A DNA stretch of 64,000 nt, from positions 37,945,098 to 38,009,097 of the forward strand of contig CM065297.1 in NCBI GenBank assembly GCA_032871835.1. Reading direction: 5' to 3'. The number at the start of each line of letters is the position of its first letter. Position 1 is the first letter of the stretch. Made by a program: the position numbers and the translations under genes. This document shows positions 11,335 to 23,192 of the stretch, piece after piece. Under the pieces are notes generated by a model. That model had not been told where the DNA came from, did no database searches, and was given only the letters and a program-made list of their open reading frames with translations. The DNA comes from Dipteronia dyeriana (taxonomy: Eukaryota; Streptophyta; Magnoliopsida; Sapindales; Sapindaceae).

Positions 11335-11840
11335 TTTGCCATCACCTCCTCGAGACAAGGGGTTAGCCGAGGAAGCCCCCTCGCTACCCCTGATGCCATG
11401 GTTGGGCACCACCCCCCCTCCCCCCGCCATGAAGGGTATGAGTGTAAGAGCATAGTTTCCATCTAGATCTCGAGGCCAGGGACTAACCGAGGAAGCCCCC
11501 TCGCTACCCTAATGCCTTGGTTGGGCTACCACCCCCAAGAAGGGTCTAAATGAAAGAGCATAGTTGCCATCTAGATCTCGATACCAGGAAAAAGCTAAAC
11601 AGCCCTCATGATGCCTTGGTCGGGCTACCACCCCAAGAAGGGTCTGAGTGTAAGAGCATAGTTACCATCCAGATCTCGAGACCAGGAAATAACTAGAAAG
11701 CCCTCCCACCCCTAAGAAGGGTCTGAGTATAAGAGCATAGTTGCCATCTAGATCTCGAGACCAGGATATAGCTAGATAACCCTCATGATGCCTCGATCAA
11801 CTACCACTCTGAAAAGGATCCAAGCATGAATAACAGTTTC
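11335..11840 (+). repeat. Tandem repeats in the 3' untranslated region of Tat A
   Basis: Units start at about 11461, 11569, 11667 and 11746 with ATCTAGATCTCGAG, plus a partial unit before. Spacing shrinks from 108 to 98 to 79 bases because units lost internal pieces. Each unit has TTGGGCTACCACCCC, AAGAAGGGTCTGAGTGTAAG and AGAGCATAGTTGCC. Variable tandem repeats between pol and the 3' LTR are known from Tat-lineage elements and can seed satellite DNA. Confidence 0.9.
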
Positions 11841-12460
11841 GCCTATGGGATTGAGGTCGCCATGATAAGATACCTTCCCGAACACCGAGAAATGGGTATC
11901 TAGGTTGTTATAACACAACTTTTGCCAAAATATTAAGCTTCTGATTGCTACTACTCATTATTTTTACCTATACGTATGATTTCGTACATCTCTAATTTAA
12001 AATTTGAACAAAGGATCAATAAAGATGCAGGATACAATGCAAAGGGACTCTTCCCCGAAGGTAGGAATTCCTACTAAGTGCTGAGAATTGGAAGCTGGAT
12101 GACCACAGCTAGCGGGTTTACGCTTAATGGATTCAGAGCTTCCCTTTACCAAATTTCAGTAAGTCAAAGTTATTTCGGTGGTCGCATCTTGATCGAGGTC
12201 AGAAGTGAAACAATGAGCGCTCAGTCGAGTTGGAAGCTCATGATCAAGATTAGTCAAGACAAGCATAAAAGAAGTCGTAACAGATTTTCGTTACTGATGA
12301 GGGAGCCTATCCCCTAGGAAGGCTACATTCATCAATCAAGGAGCCCAACCCCTGGTTTCGGGCTACATAAAGAGCAATGAAAGAAATTAAATAAACTAGT
12401 CATGAGTAAAGCAGAAAGCCTACCCATTTTTTGGGCAATCAAAACATGTTACAAATAGAT
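11841..12460. other. Tat A 3' region, unassigned
   Basis: No coding signal. A short repeated phrase (GAGCC-x-A-x-CCCCT... GGCTAC) occurs around 12303-12367 in two degenerate copies. Probably further 3' untranslated sequence. Confidence 0.5.
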
Positions 12461-15060
12461 GGTATCAAGCTCCGGCACCCTTCTGATTCCCTCCAGCTGC
12501 TCCTCTATGATGGTCTTCACCCTTTGCCCCTCCTTCCTGTGGATACTTATCCTGGTTGGCTACCTTTTCTGCTCACTCATCCAGAGGCTCTTTAGCTACT
12601 TGATGCGCATCTTGGTCCTTCTTTGAGACCTCGTTAACTACGACCAGAACCTTAGAGGGTATGGTCGCTTCCCAAGTGGCAGCCGCTATCTCCACTTCAC
12701 TATTCTTCACATTCAACTCTGTTTTAGGGGTTTCTTCCAGAGGTCTTGGGCCTCCTCCCGGGCTTCTGGTTGGATGTCCCCAGGCTACGTGATCTGAACC
12801 CTGCTTGAGGATTCACCGGGACTTGAGGCAACAGGGATTGGAGGAAGAGGGGAAAGATATGCCATAACCAAAAGTTTCCCGGCTCCAACCATACTAGAGG
12901 GGCCTACTCCATCACCATCAGGTCGAGACATCTCTGCGACCTTGGTCATGATCTCCTCTATATCCCAATCGCAATAGTGGATAGGTCAAAGGGAAGAGAA
13001 AGAGCTTCTGTAACCTGGAAAGAGGCATAAAAATAACCGTCACTGAATGAGGCTTTCACCTTCACTTGCAACTTAGCCACCTAAGCATGCAGGGTATGGT
13101 TCTTGACATCTAGCATCTTAGCCTCGTCGTTTAGCTCGACGTTCAGATCGGAGGGTCTCTTGGTTGAAGAACCGTTTTAGCCTTTCACTAGCGCACTGAA
13201 GATAGGCAAGCTCTTTCTCCATCTATTTCTGGTTGGAGGTCATCTCCTGCACTAGAGCTTGAGCTCACGTAAGCAACCCCATGGCCTTCTCAGCTTCAAC
13301 CTTATCTTTTGTCGCAGGATCGCGAAGGGAGGCCACCTGATAACCCATGGCCATGTTGAATTTGAAGGCTTATAAAAAAAGGAGTTTAGGAGAGAAAGTT
13401 ATCGAGCCAACCGCCACAAGATAAAAGAAAAGATGATGATTACCACGACTAAAAAGGCAGATCCCTTGGTGATCAGGAATTGAATCCATCAGGGAAATAT
13501 TGACATCAGGGTAGGATGTTACAAATTTTCCTAAGACCTCGTCAAGCATGGCTGAGCTAGACTGATGTTGACGGCGTGCAGGAGGAACCCCCTCAACTCC
13601 AGCCTCATGGCACTTCGAAGCTGCAGGAATCTGGACATAGTCGGAGGGGAAGAATAATCTGTCAAGTTAACCGTGGGGGCGGTAGATGTAGCAGCAGCAG
13701 TAGGGGCAACTAAAGAAGGAGCAGTAGTAGCTGTATCAGTAGCTTGAGAAACAGAGGCCCCCTTACCCTACACCTTGGTAGCCCACGATGCAAGAAGCGA
13801 CATCTTGGACCTAAACTGGGAAGGGGACTGAGCAAGAGCAGGTGAAGCCTCAGCTGGAACAGTTGGATCCTCTTTCTCTGAGAAATCCAAAGAGGCTCCC
13901 TAGCTCGATCTGGCAATAGGGGGAGGGGTGCGAGCTTACGGGCTTCACGGGTAGCTAGAGCGATAACCAAAACTGTTAAATAAAAAGATAGACTTTAGAA
14001 CTGAACTAGCCAGTGAAACGAAGTAGGATAGCTCAATGCTACTTTAGTTACGAGGAGTAGCAGTAGAAATTTATAGGTATCAATTCACCCTGCGAGAGTC
14101 AAAGGGATCAACGGTTGGAAACTTCAGGTTCAAATAGTTCATAACAAGGATGGCCTTCAAGAATGTTTCAGATTCAGCTAGCAAGGAATCCAGATCCCAC
14201 GTTGGTTTGTCATTAAAAGCTGTGGGAATCTCGAACTCATGCCGGCCAATAAAGATCGTGCTTCCCCAGTCATCCTCTACCAGGATCCATTCTTCCTTCT
14301 AGGCTGGGTTCTTCTTTGATGCGCCATGGATGAAGAAGTTGAGCTTGTTCTTAGCTTTCATAGAACTGACCTCAGGGGGCATCAGACAGGCTTTTAACCT
14401 AGAAGAGGTAACCCAACTCCTTTGCTCTGGGTCCCTAGTAACCTTGCTCAACTCACACTGTTCCCGCCACAGCACGAGAAAGCCAATTATATGCCTCTAG
14501 AATCCAGCCGTCAACTACAGAAGTGCTAGTTGAAGAGCGTTGAGAGCTCGTCGGAGGGTAGGGTGAAGGGGAAGCCTGACCCCATTCTCGAGGGCAGCTA
14601 CATGAATTGGAAGCACACTCTTGGGAGGACTGAAGATGTTATAATTCTTGAGCCGAACAGAGATGGAAATGCTGTCAGGAATGTCATACTTGGCTTTCAT
14701 GTGATCTATCGACCTCGAGTCGGTGGAAGAATTTAGGATAACCCTGAAGTCGTAGGGAAGAAGTCCCTCTGGAAGGAAACCCGCATGGGCAGTTTGATCC
14801 TTTCCAGCCACAGCCTTCTCAGGCTCCCTAATAGAGTTTTATTAGACCAGGTTCAGAAGGCTATCAGGTTTGTTAGAAAACCCAGATCTAGAGCCAACGT
14901 TCCTATTCGACCGGTGGCACTACGGGTTTAGAGGAGAGCCATCGTTGTCGGCATTCTTTCACGTACGTTTCCTTTAAATGAGGCTAGTGACCTCCTCACC
15001 ATTGATGATGGAGTCTACAGTGTCACGGCTGGTTTTCAACATGATGGAAGAAGAACTTAG
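12461..15060 (-). pseudogene. Tat A antisense ORF region (putative gypsy-type 'Transposase_28'-like protein), degraded
   Basis: Minus-strand reading, opposite to pol, starting near 15060 (MLKTSRDTVDSIINGEEVTS region). The most recognisable block is 14811-14515, 98 codons, with YDIPDSISISVRLKNYNIFS, PIHVAALENGVRLPLHPTLR and RALNALQL. This resembles the plant 'putative gypsy-type transposon' domain (Pfam Transposase_28 family) found as extra antisense ORFs in Tat-lineage elements. A Ser/Pro/Ala-rich section follows around 13970-13710, then a part rich in Glu/Leu/Lys toward 13.1 kb. Frames are interrupted repeatedly. The family's function is unknown. An equivalent lies at 33100-35537 in Tat C. 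Confidence 0.62.
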
Positions 15061-15429
15061 GGTTAAGACGAAAGAAGAGAGAGGAGTGAGAAGATAATGA
15101 GAGGAAGGTTTTCTTCTTCGAAAAATTTGAAATTTGAAAGAAAGAAAGCGTGAGGAAGGCAATTAAGCGGTCGGGTTTAAATAGAGGTGAATGGAGCAAT
15201 GACGTTAGTGAAATCTTAGGCTGAGATTGCCTCGAATCTCGTAAGTTTGCGTAATGGAGCCAGATTATTTTTTAGCAACACACCGATATCTACTCACCAC
15301 GACACTCGTGCATTTAAAGAGAAGATTTTTGCCAGAATTCTAGTAGCAACGTTGGAAGGAAATTTTCCCAATTAAAATAGGAAATCTGACTGCAACCCCA
15401 ACTCAATCACCGGTGTTCAAGTCAGAGGG

Positions 15430-16475
15430 GAATTATTTTAATAACTAAATTTAGCTAGGAACCAAAGGGAAATTTTCCACTCTTCTAGCCCGAGTACAAG
15501 CCCGAGATTGCCCACCATGGAACCACGGGTCCTGGGGTCAAGTTGTGAAGCCACCCCGCATAAGCGAGAAAAGGTCATCAAACTTTGGAAGAACTGAAGA
15601 TGGAGCTCGACATGATCTGATCAAGCTCTTTACACCGAAGCGAGAATTCAGGGAAAGCCTAAGGCTTGACGATCCAGGTTCCCCGAAGTCGAGATCACCT
15701 CGCAACCTCCCCAAAAGCCCGCCATCCTCTCCAAGCACAGAGAGAGACCTGTTAAGCACCAAGCTTACACTAGAGTATTACTCCATCTTACCAAGGAAAG
15801 GTTCTGGCCTATCTAAACAGGTAGGATGAGGCTCGCCGAAGCTCCGTTAAGCTCCGTTACCACCGACGAGCGCCCACTGAGCCATCTCAACCTCTAGGGA
15901 ACCTGGAAAGGTCAGATCAAGCTTCTAGTACTAGGACCAGAACACAGTTATACTTCTCTCTTTGAGGATGCAAAAGACATACTCGACGACCTCCATTAGG
16001 CATTACACCATGAAGGGACGTAGGATCATATCTACACTCTAACTAACGTTAAAACATCGCGTGCGTATAGGGCAAGTGATTGAGTCCAAAAAGGAAACAA
16101 ATTTATCTCCACCTAAGATATTCTTGAATCCGTTATTAAATCAGAGTCAACAACATTCAAAATAGTGGATCCTACCCGATAAAGAGGGAATTGGATTCAA
16201 AAAATAATGACGGGAGGATTACAAGTTAAACCTAGTTGGACTATGCATATATACGTCGAAGCATGCACAAAGTAGAGGGAACATAACAAAAAACGTAAAT
16301 GGCAGACAAGAGAGAGAGGGAAAGTCTACTCCGACCTAAATTATGTCTTCAGAACACGGCCTTCATCGTTATTTACTTTTTGACAGGCACGAGGCTGCCA
16401 CCCTACTGTACCCTAGAGAGATTGAGAGTATTTGAGAGATTTTTGTACAATATACATAATTTATAAAAATAACCA
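15430..16475 (+). repeat. Tat A 3' LTR (3' end missing, boundaries approximate)
   Basis: Positions 15735-16465 align by eye with 17214-17910, the 5' LTR of Tat B. Shared blocks include GGTCAGATCAAGC, GATATTCTTGAATCCGTTAT and GAGGGATTTTTGTACA-like endings. The start is placed after AGAGGGGAA near 15425, a possible polypurine tract; no clear TG start is visible. The end is lost at the Copia-1 fragment that begins near 16476. Confidence 0.7.
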
Positions 16476-17213
16476 CCTAAGTAAATCCTTATTATGAGAA
16501 AATTAGGTCTCCTAAACTAAAAAAAAAAAAAAAGGAATTCGGCTAACCCTAAATAAGTTAGGGCAAGGAATTCGACCACTACATATATGGGATGTAGAAT
16601 TGGGCCAAGCCTAAATTTTTAGTTATAAAAGAAAAATTCTGCAAAGGTAATTTTTCTAATGAGAAAATTCTCCCAAGAGAGAATTTTGAGTGTAGAGAAT
16701 TCGGTTACTGTTCTAGATAAATTCGTCCAACTCTAAAGATTGTTTTTCTAAGGAGAAAATTCTCCCAAGAGGAAAAGGAAAAATGAATGTTTTTTATTCG
16801 ATAGTGCACTAGTAGCCTTTTCATTAAAAGGATTTGTTTACAACATCAAATCTAGGTTCACGCGAGTTTAAATCAAATTGATTGATAATTCACAAGTGAC
16901 CTAACGTTCTTTGTTTTTCTTCTTGAAGGATTATTGTGACCAACAAATGAAAGAGATTTTGTTTGTTTCCATATACAATTTAAAGAAAAGTAGCCCACAC
17001 ACCTACGTGATTCACGTTCGTGATTGGATTGGAAGATCTTATCCATTCAATTTGACGCTAGTTCAATCGTCACGAGAAAAAGGTACGATACTTTTAATTA
17101 TATGTAAATTAATCTAAGGGTTAAGGTTCTTTCTTTTAAAAGGAATTTGTTTTTCAAAATATACCAAACCCTAATTTTACGCTTCTGCCATGTTGATTCA
17201 ATTTTTCCTTACA
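16476..17213 (+). repeat. Copia-1 LTR fragment (3' part)
   Basis: Matches the last ~650-740 bases of the Copia-1 LTR: CCACCTAAGTAAATCCTTAT near 16473, the GATAGTGCACTAGTAGCC block near 16800, TTCACGTTCGTGATTGG near 17011, and the terminus TTCCTTACA. The first ~1.7 kb of the LTR is missing. It sits between the broken LTRs of Tat A and Tat B. Confidence 0.88.
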
Positions 17214-18118
17214 CACAAAGAGACCTATAATGGCATCAAGTTGATACTACAGTATTGCTCTGTTTTTCCAATGGAAGGGTCAGATCTATCTAAGCTAGTA
17301 GGAGGAAGCTCGCAAAAGCCATATTATCACTAAAGACCGCCAATGTGGTCGTTTCGAGCTCCAAAACGGACCTGAAAAGGTTAGATCAAGCTCCTAGTAC
17401 CAAGACTGGAACATCGATGTACCTCACTAATCAAGTTAACAAACTCCATATTTGGTGACCTCCATGATGCATCCCACCAGGGCAGTACATAGGATCGCCT
17501 TCGCTCTCTAACTCGCATTGAAACACTATGCATGTGCAAGGCAAATGATCGAGTCCAAAGAGGAAACAAACTTATCTCCATCCATGATATTCTTGAATCC
17601 GTTATTAAACCAAAGTCAATGACATTTAAACAGGAGATCCCACCCAAAAAGGAGGGATTCAATTCAGAAATTAATGGAGGGAGAATCACGAGTATAACCT
17701 AGTTGGATTGTGTACAAATACGCAAAAAGCATGCTAAAGTAAGGGGGTTCGAAAGAGATAGAAAAAGACACATATCGAAAAGAGTTTTACCTCAGCCTAA
17801 ATTTTATTGATAGAACACGACCACCAATGTTATCTATTTCTCGACAGGCACAAAATCGCCACACCCATTATACCCAAGAGTGACTAAGAGTATTCGAGGG
17901 ATTTTTGTACACGAGTTGTGATTTTTTTAATAAAAGTAAAGCAATACCATTTTCCTTTACGTATATATAATACATCGTGTTATCGTTCACCTTCATATCC
18001 ACTATCTTGCATGCATAAACAAGGTATTGAAGGTACCGACTCCAACCGTGACCTCTGAGGTAGTGGTCTTGAGGGTGCTAGCTAAAGTTCCTCACCCCGA
18101 GTGAATTTTTGGCTAACA
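17214..18118 (+). repeat. Tat B 5' LTR (5' end missing)
   Basis: Homologous to the Tat A LTR from its internal phrase CACA(G)AGAGACCT onward and continues about 200 bases further to GGCTAACA, which gives the family LTR terminus. A primer site follows after five bases. The first ~300 bases of the LTR are replaced by the Copia-1 fragment. Confidence 0.8.
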
Positions 18119-18123
18119 CTTTT

Positions 18124-18140
18124 TAGCGCCGTCAGTAGGG
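18124..18140 (+). other. Primer binding site of Tat B
   Basis: TAGCGCCGTCAGTAGGG. Plant Tat elements usually have TGGCGCCGT here, matching the 3' end of tRNA-Asp over the first nine bases; the second base is mutated. Confidence 0.75.
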
Positions 18141-18178
18141 AAAACCCACACCCAATTTACACAAAGTTTACGTGTTTT

Positions 18179-19790
18179 ATGAGGCTTCGCTCTTCTCAAG
18201 GACAGCCCGAGGTTTCAGGAAAACCAACTGCTGTTTTAACACGAAAGGCCCAAAGAAGGGTAGAAAATCCGGGCACCATCACCAGGCCCCGGTCCAGCCA
18301 ACAGCTGCACGGGCTTCTAGCCCCCTACAATAAGTCAGGCTGTGCTCGACCAACAAGCAGCAGCCTTCATGGAGAATGTTCTCCTACACCTGCTCGTGGA
18401 GAGCATCACAACCCAATCAGTGAATCCCAACACCCAAGAAGAAATGAGTAGACCCGGAGTCAGGCTGCCCACCTATGATCGACTGGGGCCTCCTCCTCTA
18501 GAGTCAGCCTACAATGGGGTAGGGCCCCAACCCTCAATCTGAGATAGGCTAGGGCCCATCCCCTTGCCCCATGCAAGCCATCGCATTACCAACCCAGACG
18601 GGTTAAAGGAATGCCCCATTTACAAGAAGGATCCGATAAGCTGAGCTCCTATCGAAATTCAAAATGCCGGGGGACAAGTTCTCCAAAATGGAGCATCCTC
18701 TTAGCCTCCTCAAAAGCTTCACCCAGTAAATGGAAGTCCAGAATACCACTAAGGCTGGCATGTGCAGGATGTTCCCTACCACCCTGACTGATATGTAAAT
18801 ACTTAGTTCAGGAAGTTGTCCGCTGGTAGAGTGGATTCATTCACAAAGCAATCAACTGACTTTTGCTCGCAGTTCCATAGGGTCAAACTGCTCTTAATGG
18901 ACCCCATACACCTCCAATATGTGGTACAGGAGCGATGTGAAACTCTTCGATCTATGTGGAGCATTTTCACAAGGAAGTCATCTAGATTGGGGTCTTTACC
19001 GAGAATGAGAGCCTCGCCAACTTCCGACGTAACCTGTGGGCAGGAAAGCTTTTTTGATCTTTCGCCAAGTGACCTCCAGAGACCTACCAAGAGGCCTATG
19101 ACCGTGCTCTCGAGCAAGGTTAAAATAGAGCATGACGATATGGGAACGGTGAAGCTCCAGAAGAAAGAGGCATCTAGACCTGCGCCAGCTCAGAAAAATC
19201 AGAATAAACCCTCTAACAGGTCAACTTAACATTTTCTCAATTCCCAACCTTGGCAAAAGCAGTACCCAATAAGGTGAACCCTTTCATGGGGTTCACCTCC
19301 TCCAAGGACTGTAGCCCCTGTAACGTGAGATGAAAGAGGGTACAATCACTATACCCTCTTAAAAGCATCCCGTGAAACAATCTACCTCGCCATTCTGGAC
19401 AAGGGGCTACTATAGAATCCTGGACCCATCAAAGCTCCAGTATACAAGAGGACCAGTAAAAGCATTGTAACTTCCTTGAAGACATAGGCCACAACACTTA
19501 AGAGTGTTTTAACCTGCTTAACCATATTGAAAAGCTGGTGAGGGGTGGATGTTTGGTAAAATTCTTGCAGCAGGTCAAAGACAACATCCAAACTGAAAAA
19601 AGATGTACAAACAGAGATTCGTGATCATGCTGAGAAGAGAAAAGGGGAACAAAAGGATTTAATGTAACAAATCCAGGTTATACATACCATCAGTGGAGGA
19701 CCCAGGCTGGCACCTCTAACAATTCCAGAAAAAACCATGCATGGAAGATTCCCCTCGTTGATGAAGCCCAGATTATTTTCATTAAGGCAT
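18179..19790 (+). pseudogene. gag: Tat B gag remnant
   Basis: ATG at 18179 starts MRLRSSQGQPEVSGKPTAVL, followed by a Pro/Gln-rich stretch and, in another frame at 18342, LDQQAAAFMENVLLHLLVES. The capsid region around 18660-19220 is recognisable only in pieces (KMPGDKFSKMEHPLSLLKSF near 18663). Many stops and frame changes. A zinc knuckle was not found. Confidence 0.6.
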
Positions 19791-20330
19791 ACATCTATAA
19801 TACTATGAATCCTTAAAACGATCCCATAGTTATCACGGTGCAGATTGCCAACTGTACGATCCATCGTGTGCTCGTTGACACCTACAGCAATGTAGACATT
19901 CTCTTTAAAGACACCTTGGAGAAACTCAACTTGAAGCATTAGTGCTATAATAGCTGCACAACCCCTTTGTATTGCTCTACTGGAGATTCCATAATACCAG
20001 TGGGGTCAAAGATCCTAATAGTGATGGTTGGAACTACACCTCTCCAACAAAATTTCATGACAGACTTTGTTGTGGGGGATACCCCGTTGGCCTACAACGC
20101 AATACTACGAAGACCATTTTTATCATCTTTGAAGGGGGTATTTTCCATCTTCCAAAATATTTTAAAGTTTTCGGTAAGGAACAAGGTAGAAGAGGTACAC
20201 AGGGACCAGCAAGCGGCCAAAAAATTCTATGCACTATCTACCAATCCGACAACTTTATCCCAACATTTCACGCAAGTCACAATGATTTAGGATATGGAAG
20301 CACCTGGGATGATCCTGGAGGATGCAGAGC
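19791..20330 (+). pseudogene. pol: Tat B protease remnant
   Basis: VLVDTYSNVDILFKDTLEKL near 19868 is the retropepsin active-site block, usually V-D-T-G/S-S. Here the Gly position is Tyr. Downstream, 19967-20290 is open and shows FVVGDTPLAYNAILRRPFLS, the conserved second half of Ty3/gypsy protease (GRP motif changed to RRP). The block ends in a stop at 20288. Confidence 0.75.
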
Positions 20331-20815
20331 TCACTGATCACCTAGAAAATGACCCCCCTAGTACTGGATAAGGAAGAACAAAGCAGAGAATGGGCTAGCC
20401 GGCACCTTGTAGACAATCTAAAAGAGATACCTATCAGAAGTAACGACCTATCAATGGTCATCAAGGTCGGAGCTACTCTTAAGCTAAGAGTGAAGGATGG
20501 TTTGACCAGGATCCTTCAAGAGTTCAGCAACATATTTGCTTAAAGCCATAACGAGATGCTCGGGATCCCGATTAGTAGTTCACTTATTAGCAGTTCACCG
20601 ATTAGCAGTTCATCGATTAGCAGTGGATCAAACGTTCAAGCCTATCAAGCAGAGGAGGTGTCACTTCAACGCTTAAAGGAACACTACGGTTTAAGATCAA
20701 GTAGAGAAATTGATCAAAGCATGCTTCATCGGAGAAGCACGCTACCCCGAATTGATTGCCAACGTGGTCTTGATAATAATGGCAAATAGAAAGTAGCGTT
20801 TGTGTGTCGATTACA
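20331..20815 (+). pseudogene. pol: Tat B protease-RT linker
   Basis: Linker between protease and RT. The stretch 20349-20543 is open (LKLRVKDGLTRILQEFSNIF resembles the segment before gypsy RT). A short tandem repeat is at 20567-20626, and KPYQAEEVSLQRLKEHYGL-like sequence follows. Stops are present. Confidence 0.55.
20567..20626 (+). repeat. 15-bp tandem repeat inside Tat B pol
   Basis: Four near-identical 15-base units of the form CGATTAGCAGTTCAC. Being a multiple of three, they would encode repeated (P/S/L)-I-S-S-S without shifting frame. Not seen in the other Tat elements here. Confidence 0.9.
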
Positions 20816-21500
20816 CTAACCTTAACTGGACGTGCCCAAAAGATAGTTTCCTCTCCTAAAAATTGACCAGCTAGTGGATTCCACAACCGGAAACAAGTAC
20901 ATAAGCTTCATGGATACGTTCTCAGAGTACAACCAGATTATGATGCAACCCGCTGGTCAAGACAAGACTAGCTTCATCATGGGGCAATGTCTGTACTGCT
21001 ACAAGGTGATATCTTTCGGCCTAAGTAATACGGGTGCTACCTACTAGAAGTTGGTCAACCGACTATTCAAGCGGGAGATAGGGAAGACAATTGAGGTGTA
21101 TATAGATGATATGCTTACCAAATCCTGAGAAGCAGAGGAACATCCAGACCATCTTTGTAGGACTTTTAAGATAATAAGGGAGAACCAAATACGACTGAAT
21201 CCCGCCAAATGTTCCTTTAACGAGACAATGGGTAAGATCTTGGATTCATAGGGAACGATAGAGGAATCAATGTAAACCAGAAAAAGATCCAAGCTATCCT
21301 AAACCTAGATTCTTCGACCACTCTCAAACAAGTCCAAGTGTTGACAGGGCGTATAGCAGCACTTAACAGGTTCATCTCGCACTCCACGGGTAAGTGTCCT
21401 TCTTTCTTCAAAGCCATCAAGTTGGGAAAGAACATGAATTGGGGCTAAGACAGTGAGAGAGCTTTTCAAAACTTAAAGGAGTACCTCATCAGCCCACCAC
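20816..21500 (+). pseudogene. pol: Tat B reverse transcriptase remnant
   Basis: LLKIDQLVDSTTGNKYISFM near 20852 and DTFSEYNQIMMQPAGQDKTS near 20913 are the gypsy RT core (the Asp in FMD is the first catalytic residue). VYIDDMLTKS near 21097 keeps both Asp of the Y-x-D-D box. NPAKCSFNETMGKIL near 21200 is the thumb/connection. Several in-frame stops follow. The family matches Tat A: the same phrase about ALNRFIS lies at 21355 and 8950. Confidence 0.85.
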
Positions 21501-22250
21501 TGCTAGTAAAACCCATGCCCGGACAGGAGTTACAGATCTACTTGGCCGTGTTAGAAACAGCAGTAAGTAGAGCATTGGTGAAGGAATGCGCAACAACCTA
21601 TTTAGTACATCAGTCACGCACTAACCAAGTCTGAGAAGAACTACCTCCTTTTTGAGAAGCTCGCCCTTGCCCTAGTTACCTCGACTAGGAAGCTTCGTCC
21701 CTATTTTCAAGCCCATACAGTGGCGGTGGTGATTGATCAACCCCTCTGCTAATTCTTATAGAGGTTGGACGTATTAGAAAGGCCAATCTTGTGGGCTTTG
21801 GAGCTCACCCTGTTTGATCTGAAGTGTAAATATCGAACAACAATCAAAGCAAATGCCCTGGCAGACTTCATAGCCGAATTCTCAGCCTTTTTAGGTATAA
21901 CACTGAGTTCGGCTCATGGGAAGCTTCCGATGGATAGTAATTGGCCAAAAGGCTATAAAGCCTGGATTCTTTAGTGATGAAACGTCTGGACATGCAGGGG
22001 GAGGACCCGGTATAGTCCTAATTGACCCTAAAAAGATGAAATGTTGCCATTGTTTTAGGTTCAAATTCAAAGCAACCAATAATGAAGCAGAGTATAAAGT
22101 TCGGGGCTGATTATTTATACGTCAAGAGTGGCTCATTGTATATCGCCAACCAGGTTACAAGGCTTTACCAAGCCAAAGGTGACAACATGGATGCCTACCT
22201 GAAGCTAGTCCAGCACTTAAGGAAAAGTTAAGGGGTTCTGGATTGAGCAG
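21501..22250 (+). pseudogene. pol: Tat B RNase H and second RNase H remnants
   Basis: The first RNase H is visible near 21540-21870 (YLAVLETAVS-like, later LFDLKCKYRTTIKANALADF). The second, archaeal-type domain spans 21900-22200 in two frames: GGGPGIVLIDPKKMKCCHC and FKATNNEAEYK. The paired domains confirm the Tat lineage. Frame changes and stops throughout. Confidence 0.8.
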
Positions 22251-22942
22251 ATTCCTCAGCAGCATAACCATAGGGCAGCTATTCTAGAAAAAGTGGTCGT
22301 GAGTGGGAGTCAAGTTCCACCTAGGGGAATGCAACTCCAGGTGTTCTCCCAGTAGAGCATAACAGCAGGCAGGGAATCTGCCCCGTTGATCAGATACCTT
22401 GTTGGATGGACTCAATAACAGTCTATCTCTAGGAAAGAAAGCTTCCTGAAGATCCTAACCAAGCCCAAAAAATCAAGAGGTTGTCCGTCCGGTAATGCCT
22501 TATAAACGGATCCCTCTACATAAGGGGCATATCCCTTCCCTTACTTCGATGTCTGTATCGGATAATGCAGTTGGGCATTAAAAGATGTCCACTCTGGAGA
22601 CTGTAGAAATCACATTGGCGGGGATGCTTTAGCATATCAAGTATTTTGCATGGGGTATTGTTAGCCAACTATTCACCTAGATGCGAAGATGTTTATGCAA
22701 TCCTTTGAACTATGCCAGAGGACCTCGAACTTGAGTCATCTACCACCAAAGTGATTGTCCTCAATCAGTTCACCCTACCCATTTGCCATGTGGAGGGTTG
22801 ACATGATCGGTCCGCTTCCTACCGCACCTGGATAGGCTAAGTATGCAATCGTTTTAATTGATTATTTCAAAAGGTAGGTTGAAGCAGGACCTCTCTCCTA
22901 GATTTTAGAGGAGAACACAACCAAGTTCATCAAAATCAATGT
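22251..22942 (+). pseudogene. pol: Tat B integrase remnant, 3' end lost
   Basis: The order matches Tat A integrase: a block near 22400-22580, the zinc-finger part GNHIGG-like near 22610, CQRTSNLSHLPP near 22710, MIGPLPTAPG near 22802 and YFKR...VEAGPLS near 22862. The reading ends at TTKFIKINV near 22942, halfway through the catalytic core, where sequence of a different Tat element begins. Confidence 0.8.
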
Positions 22943-23192
22943 AAGGACTCGAATGGAACGTAGGATGCGAGCAGGCATTCTTAAAAATCAAATAGTACCT
23001 AGGGAAAGCTCTCATCCTTTCGAAATCAAAAATGGGAGAGATACTCCACTTATACTTATCAATTACAGAATTAGCAGCAAGCTCAGTTTTAGTTAGAACA
23101 TAAGATGGAGTATAGAGGCCAGTGTACTATGCCAGTAAGGCACTTCTACCAACTGAAACCAAGTACTCGCAGGCAGAAAAGATGGCCCTAGC
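22943..23192 (+). pseudogene. pol: Tat C: RT/RNase H connection, 5' segment
   Basis: Reads as (G)LEWNVGCEQAF near 22950, LYLSITELAASSVLVRT near 23050 and PVYYASKALLPTETKYSQAE near 23118, the start of gypsy RNase H. Two stops occur near 23103-23115. It breaks off at MALA at the left end of the CRM-like element and resumes in the same frame at 29816 once the 5-base target duplication is removed. The family differs from Tat A and B. Everything upstream in Tat C is missing. Confidence 0.85.
23188..23192. repeat. Target site duplication, left copy (CTAGC)
   Basis: CTAGC directly before the left LTR; the same five bases follow the right LTR. Confidence 0.95.

Noticed and set aside
15545..15829. 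94-codon plus-strand ORF
   Set aside because: Lies inside the Tat A LTR; the second copy is not open.
18816..19229. 137-codon plus-strand ORF as an independent gene
   Set aside because: Sits in the degraded gag region of Tat B in a shadow frame; no recognisable product.
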